Below, piece by piece: positions 17,427 to 26,623 of a stretch of 64,000 nt of DNA. Source of the DNA: an uncultured Dorea sp. (GTDB lineage Bacteria > Bacillota > Clostridia > Lachnospirales > Lachnospiraceae); NCBI GenBank assembly GCA_910587575.1, contig CAJULU010000011.1, forward strand, positions 1 to 64,000, given 5' to 3'. Below the pieces are notes generated by a model that was not told where the DNA came from, did no database searches, and was given only the letters and a program-made list of their open reading frames with translations. Every line of letters begins with the position of its first letter. Within the stretch, counting starts at the first letter, position 1. Position numbers and translations under genes: made by a program.

Positions 17427-18956
17427 CTATCTTCCCGCCTTCTTCACCCCGAAAAGAACCATGCCGCAAAGGACAGACACCGCAAGCCCCCATGCCCAGG
17501 CCGGCACGTCATGGATATTATAACACCGGACATTGATCCACATCTGGTTAATCGCCCGGTTCTGTTCCTCATCAAAACACACCATCAGCACAGCCCGGTC
17601 CATTGCCTCCCCCCTGGGATACCGTGCAAAAAGCTGTCGGTTCACCTGATCTGAAGGAGCCGTGATCACATACTCCTTTCCTCCGTCCTGGCCGAAGAAA
17701 TAACCCAGGTCATACTCCGAGACCTCCGTCTCGTCCTCCTTTGCACCATAACAATAGCCGGCATACTCAAAGATACGCGGATCGCTGCCGCCGGAGATTA
17801 CAGAAGTATATCCCACATAATACATATTACGGATCACATTGTCCGCCCTGGAAGTAAAATTAATAAAAGCCTCAGCCGCATGCTGTCTGGCCTCATCCCC
17901 TGCAATCCCGTTTTTCAGCATTACCCAGCCGTCGAAATAAATATTCGTAGCTTCCTCTGGTACGGCAAACGCAAGGGGAAATCCGTCTTCGTCCGCCTGG
18001 TCCATGGTGTACACACCATCCCCGGACCACTGGTAATTTGCCGCCACCTTCCCGGTGACCATATCCGCTTTTCCCGAATCTGTTTCGAATGAGTAGGCAT
18101 TATTCTTCACATCCTGCAGGTAATCCTGCACTCTGGCAACCGTTTCCGGTGAAGTATCATTCATCTCTTCCTGAAGCCGCTTAAGATAATCCGGCGCATT
18201 CCGGAATTCTTCCGAGGTCAGCAGATCAGATTTCACAGCCCCCACCGCCGCAAAATAAGAATCCCGCACATTATCCTTAAGAGTAATCCGCCTGCAGTAC
18301 GCCGGATCATTCAGAATCTTCCAGCTTGAAGCAGCGCTTTCGCTCACCAGTTCCGGATTATACACGATTCCGGTAATCCCCCACATATAACCCGCCGCAT
18401 AATCCCCCCAGGGTCTGCCGCCCGCCTCATTTTCTTCAAAAATGTCTCTGATGTAGGGCGATACCCCATTGATATAATAATTGTTCCTGTCAGAAGTATC
18501 AAAAAACTCCTCCGACAAGGGCACCAGCTGATCCTCGTTCAGAAGCTTCATAATCATATACTCTGACGGACAGACCAGATCATAGGTATCTCCCAGAGTC
18601 AGCATATTATACAGATCCTCATTATTTCCAAAGGTGGAATACTCAATTTTCACCCGGATTCCATAAGTCTCATAATACCATTGCTGAAAATCCTCCATCA
18701 TGGTATTCTCGCCGGAAATCCCGCCGCTTTCAAGTTCAATGGTTTCATCCGCATCCCAGTCTCCCAGGTCAATATACTCTTCCCAGTTACAGATCCGAAG
18801 CGTAACTTCCTGATCTCTGCCGTCACTGCCGGCCGCTTTTACCGCCAGCGGACTGCATACCGTCAGACAGATGGCCGCTCCCCCGAGGGCAGCCTGCATT
18901 CTCCCTTTCCGAAGCCTCCCATACCATGCCGCAAGGCATCCTCTCATCCCATTCAC
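17427..18956 (-). CDS. potD: Spermidine/putrescine ABC transporter substrate-binding protein, with C-terminal membrane segment
   Basis: The extracellular binding subunit of the polyamine importer. The N-terminus is a signal peptide (ICLTVCSPLAVKAAG), with an imperfect lipobox. The mature domain shows family motifs such as LRICNWEEYID, TYDLVCPSEYMIMKL and YNPELV. At about 509 residues it is longer than the usual 350, and the C-terminus carries a hydrophobic helix (WAWGLAVSVLCGMVLFGVKK) with a basic tail, which looks like a membrane anchor. The likely start is GTG at 18956, 2 nt after the potC stop. It is the last gene of the potABCD operon. Confidence 0.88.
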   Translation of the reverse strand: MNGMRGCLAAWYGRLRKGRMQAALGGAAICLTVCSPLAVKAAGSDGRDQEVTLRICNWEEYIDLGDWDADETIELESGGISGENTMMEDFQQWYYETYGIRVKIEYSTFGNNEDLYNMLTLGDTYDLVCPSEYMIMKLLNEDQLVPLSEEFFDTSDRNNYYINGVSPYIRDIFEENEAGGRPWGDYAAGYMWGITGIVYNPELVSESAASSWKILNDPAYCRRITLKDNVRDSYFAAVGAVKSDLLTSEEFRNAPDYLKRLQEEMNDTSPETVARVQDYLQDVKNNAYSFETDSGKADMVTGKVAANYQWSGDGVYTMDQADEDGFPLAFAVPEEATNIYFDGWVMLKNGIAGDEARQHAAEAFINFTSRADNVIRNMYYVGYTSVISGGSDPRIFEYAGYCYGAKEDETEVSEYDLGYFFGQDGGKEYVITAPSDQVNRQLFARYPRGEAMDRAVLMVCFDEEQNRAINQMWINVRCYNIHDVPAWAWGLAVSVLCGMVLFGVKKAGR

Positions 18957-18958
18957 AA

Positions 18959-19762
18959 TCACACCCCCGTTCGTCTCTGCCCGTTCCCTCTGGCACGGAT
19001 ATTCATCACTGCCGAAAACAGGACCACCAGAAGAAAGATTACCGTAGATAAGGCCCACAACGCCGTCTTGATCGTAGTCTGCGCCCCTTTTGTCGCATTC
19101 ACCACATAAGTGCTGATCGTGTCAAAGGTAGCCGGCTTGGTATAAGTAGCCACAAAATAATCATCCAGCGACAGCGTCACCGCCATGGCAAATCCAGATA
19201 TGATCCCTGGAAAAATCTGCGGGATTACCACCCTTATCAGAGCGGTAAAAGGCGTTGCCCCAAGATCCAGGGCCGCCTCGTAGATGCTGGAATCCATCTG
19301 TTTCAGCTTGGGGATCACAGACAGGAACACAAAGGGCGCACACAGTGTCACATGTCCGGCCACCAGAGGAATAAAGGTATCCTTGCTGACGCCGCACACT
19401 ACCACCAGCAGAATACAGATGGAAAATCCTGTCACCACGTCTGCATTCACCACGGGCACCTGGTTCATGGTGGTAATTGCCGAAGCCATCCCCCTGCGGG
19501 AATAAAAAGCCCCTATGGCTCCCATGGTTCCAAGAACCGTTGCAATCAACGCCGATCCAATGGCAAGCGCCACGGTTCCAAGAATCATCTGTACCAGTTC
19601 CGGCGTTGTAAAAAGCGTCACATAATTATGCAGGGAAAAACCCCGGATTGCCCCGATATTCGTAGCATCTGTGAAACTATATACCGCCAGAACCAGAATC
19701 GGCAGATATAAAAACAGAAGGACGAAGATGACTGTCATCCATTTCCATGCATTTCTCATCAT
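18959..19762 (-). CDS. potC: Spermidine/putrescine ABC transporter permease PotC
   Basis: An inner-membrane permease of 267 residues with about six transmembrane segments. It carries the EAA loop (YEAALDLGATPFTALIRVVIPQ) that contacts the ATPase. It overlaps the potB stop by 4 nt (ATGA), so translation is coupled. It forms the channel with PotB. Confidence 0.93.
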   Translation of the reverse strand: MMRNAWKWMTVIFVLLFLYLPILVLAVYSFTDATNIGAIRGFSLHNYVTLFTTPELVQMILGTVALAIGSALIATVLGTMGAIGAFYSRRGMASAITTMNQVPVVNADVVTGFSICILLVVVCGVSKDTFIPLVAGHVTLCAPFVFLSVIPKLKQMDSSIYEAALDLGATPFTALIRVVIPQIFPGIISGFAMAVTLSLDDYFVATYTKPATFDTISTYVVNATKGAQTTIKTALWALSTVIFLLVVLFSAVMNIRARGNGQRRTGV

Positions 19763-20553
19763 AACAGCGCCCCTCCTCTCGTATTTTCCTCCCCGTCTCC
19801 TCCGGACAGCAGTGTAAACAGGCAGATAATCCCCAGCAGGATCAGGGCTATCATAGAACCGCCGTTCCAGTTATAAGCCGCAAAGTAGCTGCCGATCAGG
19901 CTGCCCATGATGTAGGTACTGTTATACAGCATATCCAGAACCACATAATTGGTCATGGCCGGCAGGAATACCATGGACACGCCGCTTAAGATTCCGGGAA
20001 GTGACAATGGCAGCGTCACTTTCAGAAATGTCTGCGCCTCTCCCGCTCCCAGATCTAACGCCGCCTCCAGAAGCGCACCGTCCATCTTGGAGATCGTAGT
20101 GTAAATGGGCAGAATCATGAAGGGCAGGAAATCGTAACTCATACCAAGCACCGTATTGAGAAAAGGATGATACGCCAGATTCCCCTCGAGCCAGGTAAGG
20201 ATCTCCTTAAGCGCAGTGATACGCAGTGAAAAATTGATCCACATCGGCATAATAAAAATCAGCACGATCACCGTCTTCCCCTTCATCCTTCCGGTGGCAA
20301 GGATATAAGCAAGGGGATACGCAAGAAGCAGACACACCACCGTTGTAACCGAAGCAATCCCGAAACTGTAGCACAGCGTCCCAAGGGTATTGGGATCTGT
20401 AAAAAATCCCGTCAGATTCTGAATGGTAAACTGCCCCTGCCCGTCTGTAAATGCATAGTAAACCAGCACAAGCAGCGGCGCCACAACAAAAACCGTCAGA
20501 AAAAGCCCATATGGAATTCCCAGATATTTTCTGGAAAAGGTACGTTTCTTCAT
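19759..20553 (-). CDS. potB: Spermidine/putrescine ABC transporter permease PotB
   Basis: A 264-residue permease with about six membrane segments and the EAA loop LEAALDLGAGEAQTFLKVTLP. It begins 11 nt downstream of potA, preceded by a strong GGAGGGGG site, and partners PotC and PotA. Confidence 0.93.
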   Translation of the reverse strand: MKKRTFSRKYLGIPYGLFLTVFVVAPLLVLVYYAFTDGQGQFTIQNLTGFFTDPNTLGTLCYSFGIASVTTVVCLLLAYPLAYILATGRMKGKTVIVLIFIMPMWINFSLRITALKEILTWLEGNLAYHPFLNTVLGMSYDFLPFMILPIYTTISKMDGALLEAALDLGAGEAQTFLKVTLPLSLPGILSGVSMVFLPAMTNYVVLDMLYNSTYIMGSLIGSYFAAYNWNGGSMIALILLGIICLFTLLSGGDGEENTRGGALL

Positions 20554-20564
20554 ATGTCCCCCTC

Positions 20565-22004
20565 CTACTTCTTCACAGTAAAGATCATCTTATCCACCGG
20601 CATGAGCAGTCCGACCTGATCCTCCATATTCCACAGATACTCATCATTAACCACGAAATCCTGTTCCAGATCCGTATGGATCACATAACTGTAATGGTCG
20701 CCCTTGTAGATCAGATTGCTGATATACCCCTGTACCAGCCCTTCCTCCTGGTTATCCGTCAGTTCAATATCCTGGGGCTTGATGGAAATCCTGATCCGCA
20801 CCTTCTTCGGATCCAGTTCCAGACCTTTTGCATCCAGCCAGCTTCCGTCCTCCGACATGGAACTTCCTTTGACGATATCGGTAAGATTCACGTTCAGAAC
20901 CGTTCCATTGTATTCCAGCTCATAATTCTTATTAATCTCCGCCGCAAAGATATTGGTATGATCTTCCGCAATCATGACATGAATATTGTCCGGCTCCACC
21001 TGTACTCCCACCCGGTCCCCCACTCTGGCAGAATACACTGACTGCGCTACAATCTCATTCTTTCCCGATTCCACGGTAATCTCATAATGCATCCCCTTAA
21101 AAATCACAGAAGTCACGGTTCCCCGGATCCGTCCCTGCTCTGGTGCGGTCAGATTCACGTCCTCCGGGCGCACTACCGCCGTAATGTGCGTTCCTTCCTC
21201 GATATCATCCACACAGGGAAATTCCCCGCCGCAGAACCGGACTTTCAGTTTCCCCGTCATAATTCCATTGAAAATATTGCTGTCGCCGATAAAGTCCGCC
21301 ACAAACGCATTAATCGGTTCATTGTAAATGTCTTCCGGCGTACCGATCTGCTGCATCTTTCCCTCTGACATGACCACGATCTTATCCGACATGGTAAGAG
21401 CCTCCTCCTGGTCATGGGTCACATAGATAAAAGTAATACCAAGCTCCCGGTGCATCTCCTTTAATTCCAGCTGCATTTCCTTTCTCATCTTCAGATCCAG
21501 CGCCCCCAGGGGCTCATCCAGAAGAAGAATCTGCGGCTCATTCACCACTGCCCGGGCAATGGCCACCCGCTGCTGCTGCCCGCCCGACAGCGTGTCAGTT
21601 TTCCGGTTCTCGAAGCCCTCCAGATCCACCAGTTCCAGAACCTTCTTTACCTTCTTTGCAATCACCTTCTCCGGCGTCTTCTTCTGCTTCAGCCCGAACG
21701 CAATATTCTCGAATATATTCATATGCGGAAATAACGCATACCTCTGAAACACTGTATTAATCGGCCTCTTATTCGGCGGAAGGCTGGTAATCGGTTTCCC
21801 GTTCAGCAGTATCTCCCCCTCCGTCGGGATATCAAACCCGGCGATCATCCGCAGGGTGGTGGTCTTTCCACACCCGGAAGGCCCCAGGAATGTAATAAAT
21901 TCCCCCTGTTTCACCTCAAGATTAAAATCGGACACAGCCGTATAGCCGTCCTCATAAGTCTTGGTAATATGCTTTAATTCAATGATATTCGTCGTCTGTT
22001 CCAT
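20565..22004 (-). CDS. potA: Spermidine/putrescine ABC transporter ATP-binding protein PotA, with extended C-terminus
   Basis: The ATPase of the polyamine importer. Walker A (GPSGCGKTT), the Q-loop (FQRYALFPHMN), the signature LSGGQQQR and Walker B (ILLLDEPLGALD) with the H-loop (YVTHDQEEA) are intact. After the first regulatory TOBE domain there is about 120 further residues ending in a second TOBE-like segment (IRISIKPQDIEL...), making the protein near 479 residues instead of about 360. ATG at 22004 is 7 nt after a G-rich site, favoured over ATG at 22010. It is the first transporter gene after the XRE-cupin regulator. Confidence 0.93.
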   Translation of the reverse strand: MEQTTNIIELKHITKTYEDGYTAVSDFNLEVKQGEFITFLGPSGCGKTTTLRMIAGFDIPTEGEILLNGKPITSLPPNKRPINTVFQRYALFPHMNIFENIAFGLKQKKTPEKVIAKKVKKVLELVDLEGFENRKTDTLSGGQQQRVAIARAVVNEPQILLLDEPLGALDLKMRKEMQLELKEMHRELGITFIYVTHDQEEALTMSDKIVVMSEGKMQQIGTPEDIYNEPINAFVADFIGDSNIFNGIMTGKLKVRFCGGEFPCVDDIEEGTHITAVVRPEDVNLTAPEQGRIRGTVTSVIFKGMHYEITVESGKNEIVAQSVYSARVGDRVGVQVEPDNIHVMIAEDHTNIFAAEINKNYELEYNGTVLNVNLTDIVKGSSMSEDGSWLDAKGLELDPKKVRIRISIKPQDIELTDNQEEGLVQGYISNLIYKGDHYSYVIHTDLEQDFVVNDEYLWNMEDQVGLLMPVDKMIFTVKK

Positions 22005-22071
22005 CTTCATACCCCCCAGCTTCTTTCTCTGACCGTTTTTCTGACAGTTCCCTGACCCGCAGCACCGTTCG

Positions 22072-22629
22072 TCAGAATGTGGGCGGCGTGCTGACCCAGA
22101 TAAAACGTGCCGGCCTGCTGCCCGGATTCTCGATTCTATGCTTCCGCTTCGCCGGATAATAGAAACTCTCCCCCGCTTTCACGGAATAGACTTCATCACC
22201 CAGATAAAGCCGGAGCCTTCCCGTCATCAGATACCCGAACTCTTCCCCGTCATGGGGTTTATCCTCCTCCAGGCTCTGATGGGGCTGCACCACCACCAGC
22301 AGCGGCTCCATCTGGTATCTCTGTGCCGTGGGAACGATCCATTGGATGCTGTTTCCCGCTTCATCCACCTTCTCGAAAAAACCCTCTTCCGAAAATACAA
22401 CGTGCTCTTCTTCCGTTTCCTTAAAAAATTCAGAGGCAGTCGTCCCCAGACATTCGATCAGATCAAGAAGCGTCACAATAGACGGAGATACCTGCCCCCT
22501 TTCCAGCTGGGAAATAAAACCCTTTGTCAGTTCCGTCCGGTCGGCAAGTTCCTGCTGCGTCAGCCCATTCCGGTTCCTCAGATCCTTAATCTTCTTCCCT
22601 ATGTGTTCGTTCACATATTCCAGTTCCAT
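22072..22629 (-). CDS. XRE-family HTH regulator with cupin domain (PuuR-like)
   Basis: A 185-residue transcription factor with an N-terminal XRE helix-turn-helix (residues 10-65, LRNRNGLTQQELADRTELTK) and a C-terminal cupin domain (about 110-180, with HDGEEFGYLMTG and KAGESFYYPAKRKHRIEN). This fold pairs with polyamine transport and metabolism genes (PuuR in Escherichia coli). It lies 62 bp upstream of potA on the same strand and is probably the first gene of the operon, hence likely autoregulated and responsive to a polyamine. Confidence 0.9.
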   Translation of the reverse strand: MELEYVNEHIGKKIKDLRNRNGLTQQELADRTELTKGFISQLERGQVSPSIVTLLDLIECLGTTASEFFKETEEEHVVFSEEGFFEKVDEAGNSIQWIVPTAQRYQMEPLLVVVQPHQSLEEDKPHDGEEFGYLMTGRLRLYLGDEVYSVKAGESFYYPAKRKHRIENPGSRPARFIWVSTPPTF

Positions 22630-22702
22630 AATCTGCCCCTGCTCCTTCGCTTTTTATCCCTAAACCAAAAATATTCTTTTACTAAACTTACACGCTGAAT
22701 CC

Positions 22703-22730
22703 ATTATACTCTTATTAAACTTTTTGTCAA
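22703..22730 (-). promoter_or_regulatory. Promoter of the XRE-potABCD operon
   Basis: On the minus strand TTGACA (22725-22730) and TATAAT (22703-22708) are both perfect consensus hexamers with a 16-bp spacer. The promoter is 74 bp upstream of the regulator start. A consensus promoter suggests strong expression unless repressed, which fits control by the encoded repressor. The remainder of 22731-22982 shows no other gene. Confidence 0.85.
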
Positions 22731-22982
22731 TTATATCTATGATTTAATTCTATTCTTTTTACCCTTCCCAAAGCCATGATTTGTTCTGATTCATCCGGCA
22801 AATTCTATCATTAGACAACGCCCGTCAGAACCTCTCTCTGCTTCTTCTGCCGTTCAGTCATTCTGCCGCCGGATACCGGATTCCATCAGAAGTTTCTTCC
22901 TGTGTTTTCTCAACAATCCCCCTTCCCATTCATATTCTATTATGATAAGAGAGAAAACATAGAAAAGGAGAATAAGAAGCCT

Positions 22983-24845
22983 ATGGCTATCGGTTACTTA
23001 TTGATACAGGCCCGCACCGCCCATGACGCCGTCCCTTTAAGCGGCGTACAGGTGAGGGTCACAGACGCAGATTCCAACACCCTCTACCAGCTGACCACAG
23101 ATGAAAACGGAGAAACGCCCGTCATTTCTCTGGAAACAAAAGATAAAAGTTTCTCCCAGACTCCATACTATAACGGATTACCTTTTACTTCCTACTCTGT
23201 TCTTGCGCAATACCCCGGTTTCAATTCCCTGCTTGTCTCGGATATCCCCATCTATGACGGGCAGACAGCCGTACTGCCCATGGCCCTCACCCCCATGCAG
23301 CGTTCGCAGCGGCAGAATGTCACACTGGAAATCCCGGTGGGGAAACCGGCAGTCGCCATGCGGGACACCACTGAACAGGAAGGAACCTATATGGAACCGC
23401 GCAGTCAGGAAGGTTCCACAGAAGAACCGCGCATCCTGCGCCAGGTCGTAATCCCGGACCCGATTACAGTACATCTGGGGACGCCCAGTTCTAATGCGCC
23501 GAACGTTCAGGTATCTTTTCCGGAATATGTAAAAAATGTGGCGAGCAGCGAGATCTATCCCACCTGGCCGGAAGCGTCCCTCACTGCAAATATTTACGCA
23601 ATTATCACGTTTGCACTCAACAGAATTTATACCGAATGGTACAGAAGCCGTGGTTACAACTTTGATATTACCAACAGCACCGCCTACGATCAGTATTTCG
23701 TACAGGGACGTCCCATCTATGATTCCATCAGCCGGATTGTAGATCACATATTCAATGAATATGTGCGGAGGCAGGGACATACCGCACCCTATTTTACTTC
23801 ATTCTGCAACGGAACCACTGCGACCTGCCAGGGATTATCCCAGTGGGGAACCGTGACTCTTGCGAATCAGGGACTTACGCCGCTTGAAATTCTCCGCTCT
23901 TATTATCCAAGAGACGTTGAAATCGCAGAGACAGAGATTGTTACCGGTATCCTGTCCTCCTATCCGGGAACACCGCTCAGGACCGGGAGTACGGGGCTTG
24001 ACGTTCAGACGATTCAGACGTATCTAGGCCGCATCCGCCGGAATTATCCGGCAATCCCCGCCATTACGGATACGGAAGGAGTATTTGGAGACAGTACAAA
24101 GTCTGCGGTAACAAAGTTCCAGAGTATCTTCAATCTGACGCCGGACGGTATTGTGGGAAAATCTACCTGGTATAAGATCTCCAGCCTGTATACAGCCGTT
24201 ACCAGACTGGCCGAGCTGGACAGCGAGGGCGGGAGTATCGGAATCGGTACCGTACCGCCGGGCAGCATACTGCGCCAGGGTTCTTCAGGGCCGGACGTGA
24301 TTACCCTGCAGTACCTTCTGGATCTTATCTCTGAATATTACCCGGAGATCCCCGGGCCTGTCCAGGACGGAATTTTCGGAAGCCAGACCCGGCAGTCAGT
24401 CATCGCCTTCCAGCGGACTATGGGACTGAATGCCGACGGTATTGTCGGCCCGCTTACCTGGAAGGCGTTATATGATACTTACCGGGGAATCCTGCAGAAC
24501 GTGCCGTCCCAGAAGCCGGACGGAGAACCGGATGGGACTAATACCTTTCCATATACTGTCCAGCCCGGGGATACTCTCTGGCTTCTTTCCCAGAGATTCG
24601 GCACCACGGTGGACGCAATCAGACGCCTGAACGGACTGACAGGGGATATGCTCTATATCGGACAGGTGCTCCGGATACCAGGTACGCAGACAGGGGAATA
24701 TCGAGAATATACCGTCCAGCCCGGGGATACTCTCTGGCTTCTCTCCCGGAGATTCGGCACCACGGTTGAAGAGATCATGCAGCTGAACGGACTGACCAGC
24801 GATCTGATTCTTGCAGGGCAGGTACTTCGGATCCCTCTGACATAA
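22983..24845 (+). CDS. Peptidoglycan-binding / LysM protein with SpoIID-like cortex-associated region
   Basis: A protein of about 620 residues. The N-terminal part is a beta-rich region (PLSGVQVRVTDADSNTLYQ) followed by a conserved clostridial domain (EYVKNVASSEIYPTWP...FNEYVRRQGHTAPYFTSFCNGTTATCQGLSQWG) resembling spore or SpoIID-associated proteins. Then come two peptidoglycan_binding_1 repeats and two C-terminal LysM domains (each PGDTLWLLS...FGTTV...NGLT). No classical signal peptide is visible from ATG 22983, which is unusual for a cell-wall binder; spore-coat or other non-classical localisation is possible. AAGGAG precedes this ATG by 12 nt. Confidence 0.78.
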   Translation: MAIGYLLIQARTAHDAVPLSGVQVRVTDADSNTLYQLTTDENGETPVISLETKDKSFSQTPYYNGLPFTSYSVLAQYPGFNSLLVSDIPIYDGQTAVLPMALTPMQRSQRQNVTLEIPVGKPAVAMRDTTEQEGTYMEPRSQEGSTEEPRILRQVVIPDPITVHLGTPSSNAPNVQVSFPEYVKNVASSEIYPTWPEASLTANIYAIITFALNRIYTEWYRSRGYNFDITNSTAYDQYFVQGRPIYDSISRIVDHIFNEYVRRQGHTAPYFTSFCNGTTATCQGLSQWGTVTLANQGLTPLEILRSYYPRDVEIAETEIVTGILSSYPGTPLRTGSTGLDVQTIQTYLGRIRRNYPAIPAITDTEGVFGDSTKSAVTKFQSIFNLTPDGIVGKSTWYKISSLYTAVTRLAELDSEGGSIGIGTVPPGSILRQGSSGPDVITLQYLLDLISEYYPEIPGPVQDGIFGSQTRQSVIAFQRTMGLNADGIVGPLTWKALYDTYRGILQNVPSQKPDGEPDGTNTFPYTVQPGDTLWLLSQRFGTTVDAIRRLNGLTGDMLYIGQVLRIPGTQTGEYREYTVQPGDTLWLLSRRFGTTVEEIMQLNGLTSDLILAGQVLRIPLT

Positions 24846-24874
24846 GATTTTGCTGATATCAGATTGCCGATGTC

Positions 24875-24914
24875 AAAAAAGAGATGTCTCTGACTTCAGA
24901 GACATCTCTTAATT
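24875..24914. terminator. Bidirectional terminator
   Basis: A perfect 15-bp inverted repeat (24879-24893 and 24896-24910) with a 2-nt nominal loop lies between convergent genes. An A run on its left supplies the U tract for the minus-strand chemoreceptor transcript; on the plus strand only a short TTAATT follows. Confidence 0.85.
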
Positions 24915-24931
24915 CCATCTGGATAATCCGA

Positions 24932-26623
24932 TTAATTATTCTCACCCGGTCTTGCACTTCTTAACTTGAAGTGTGCCACCAGTGACTTCAGTATCTGTGA
25001 CTGGCTGGACAGCTCTTCACTGGCCGCCGCACTCTCCTGTGCCGTAGCAGAGTTCGTCTGGACTACGCTGGAAATCTGATCCATTCCCATCGTTACCTGT
25101 GTAATTGCTTCTGCCTGACTCACTGCCGCCGTAGAAATCTTATCTACATATGTAACCGCACTTCTTGTACTGTCAACCGTCTCGGAGATCGCTGCCGCCG
25201 TACGGTCTACAATACTCGTTCCATTCTCGACTGCAAGAATCGTTCCTTCGATCAGAGTGGTAGTGTTGCTTGCCGCTTCTGCGCTCTTGGATGCAAGGTT
25301 ACGCACCTCGTCAGCCACTACGGCAAATCCCTTACCGGCTTCTCCTGCGCGGGCCGCCTCAACGGCAGCATTCAAGGCAAGAATATTGGTCTGGAACGCA
25401 ATATCCTCAATCGTCTTGATAATCTTGCCGATATCACCGGACTTCTGGCTGATCTCACCCATAGCCATAATCATATCCTGCATCTGCTCATTAGACGCCG
25501 TAAGCTTGGTCTGTGCCTCCATGACCTTCTCGCTTGCTTCTCTTGCATTCTCAGCCGTATTATTCACTTCTCTGGAAATATCATTCACGGTTGCCGCTAA
25601 TTCTTCTACAGAACTTGCCTGCTCCGTAGCGCCCTGTGACAATGCCTGGGCGCCGGAAGATACCTGGTCAGCGCCGCTGGCAACCTGGTCAGAGGCATCA
25701 TTAATCTGCCTCATTGTCCTGCTTAAGCTCAAGTTCATCCTACGGATCGCTGCAAGCAATGGCTTGAAATCTCCCCTGTAATGCTCGTCATTTGCATATA
25801 AATCGAAATTCCCCTTTGCCATCTCGTCCAGCAGACGAGACAGATCCGAAACCACATCCTCCAATCCCTGACAGGTCTCCGTCACACTGCCTACCAGCAT
25901 ACCAAACTCATCTGACGATTCATACTCCAGGGTCTGAGACATATCTCCCTTTGCAAGCCCTTCCATCGCAGCCTCAACCTGATATACCGGATATACAATC
26001 GTCTTCGTGACAACTGCGCAGATAACCATTGCAAGCAGAATTGCCATAACTGTAACGGATACAAGAATAATCATACTCATATTCGTAGTCTTTACGCTCT
26101 CTTCGACTGTTGAGGCACGTATGGCAACCGTCTCCGTATTCAGATCATTAATCTCCGTGACTACCTGGTCCAGAAGCGGCGTACATTCTGTCCGTACCAT
26201 TTCTGCCGCTCCCATGGGGTCTCCGGATTCCAGTTTTGCCAGAATCTGCTCTGCTATATTCATCCACTCTGTGAGTGAAGCTTCCAGTTCAGCCACCTGG
26301 TTCTTATCCAGAACGCCCATCTCATTAATCTTCTGAAGATTCGTCCGGATATTCTCTTCATTCTCCTGGATTGACTGCATATTTTCTGCATCTGTCTGCC
26401 CGGCAATAACCATATCCCGTATATCTTTTGCTGCAATAAACGTTGCAATCCGGCATGCTTTGACCGCATCATCCACTGCCACCGAACCATCTACAAAACC
26501 AGTAAGGTTATCACTTGCCTTCCTCAACTGTGATATGGAATAAACGGAAAGTAAAGCAGTTAATAGTAGCACCATTCCGAATGCAACCAGTAATTTCATT
26601 CTTATTTTCAATCTCTTAAACAT
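24932..26623 (-). CDS. Methyl-accepting chemotaxis protein
   Basis: A 563-residue chemoreceptor. It has an N-terminal membrane helix (about residues 10-30), a four-helix-bundle type extracellular region, a second helix near 190-212, a HAMP region, and the cytoplasmic signalling domain whose hairpin tip contains IAFQTNILALNAAVEAARAGEAGKGFAVVADEVRNLA. GGAG lies 6 nt before ATG 26623. The gene overlaps the end of the upstream nucleotidyltransferase-like gene by 8 nt, so the two are translationally coupled. It relays signals to CheA-CheW, which are not in this window. The ligand is unknown. Confidence 0.93.
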   Translation of the reverse strand: MFKRLKIRMKLLVAFGMVLLLTALLSVYSISQLRKASDNLTGFVDGSVAVDDAVKACRIATFIAAKDIRDMVIAGQTDAENMQSIQENEENIRTNLQKINEMGVLDKNQVAELEASLTEWMNIAEQILAKLESGDPMGAAEMVRTECTPLLDQVVTEINDLNTETVAIRASTVEESVKTTNMSMIILVSVTVMAILLAMVICAVVTKTIVYPVYQVEAAMEGLAKGDMSQTLEYESSDEFGMLVGSVTETCQGLEDVVSDLSRLLDEMAKGNFDLYANDEHYRGDFKPLLAAIRRMNLSLSRTMRQINDASDQVASGADQVSSGAQALSQGATEQASSVEELAATVNDISREVNNTAENAREASEKVMEAQTKLTASNEQMQDMIMAMGEISQKSGDIGKIIKTIEDIAFQTNILALNAAVEAARAGEAGKGFAVVADEVRNLASKSAEAASNTTTLIEGTILAVENGTSIVDRTAAAISETVDSTRSAVTYVDKISTAAVSQAEAITQVTMGMDQISSVVQTNSATAQESAAASEELSSQSQILKSLVAHFKLRSARPGENN

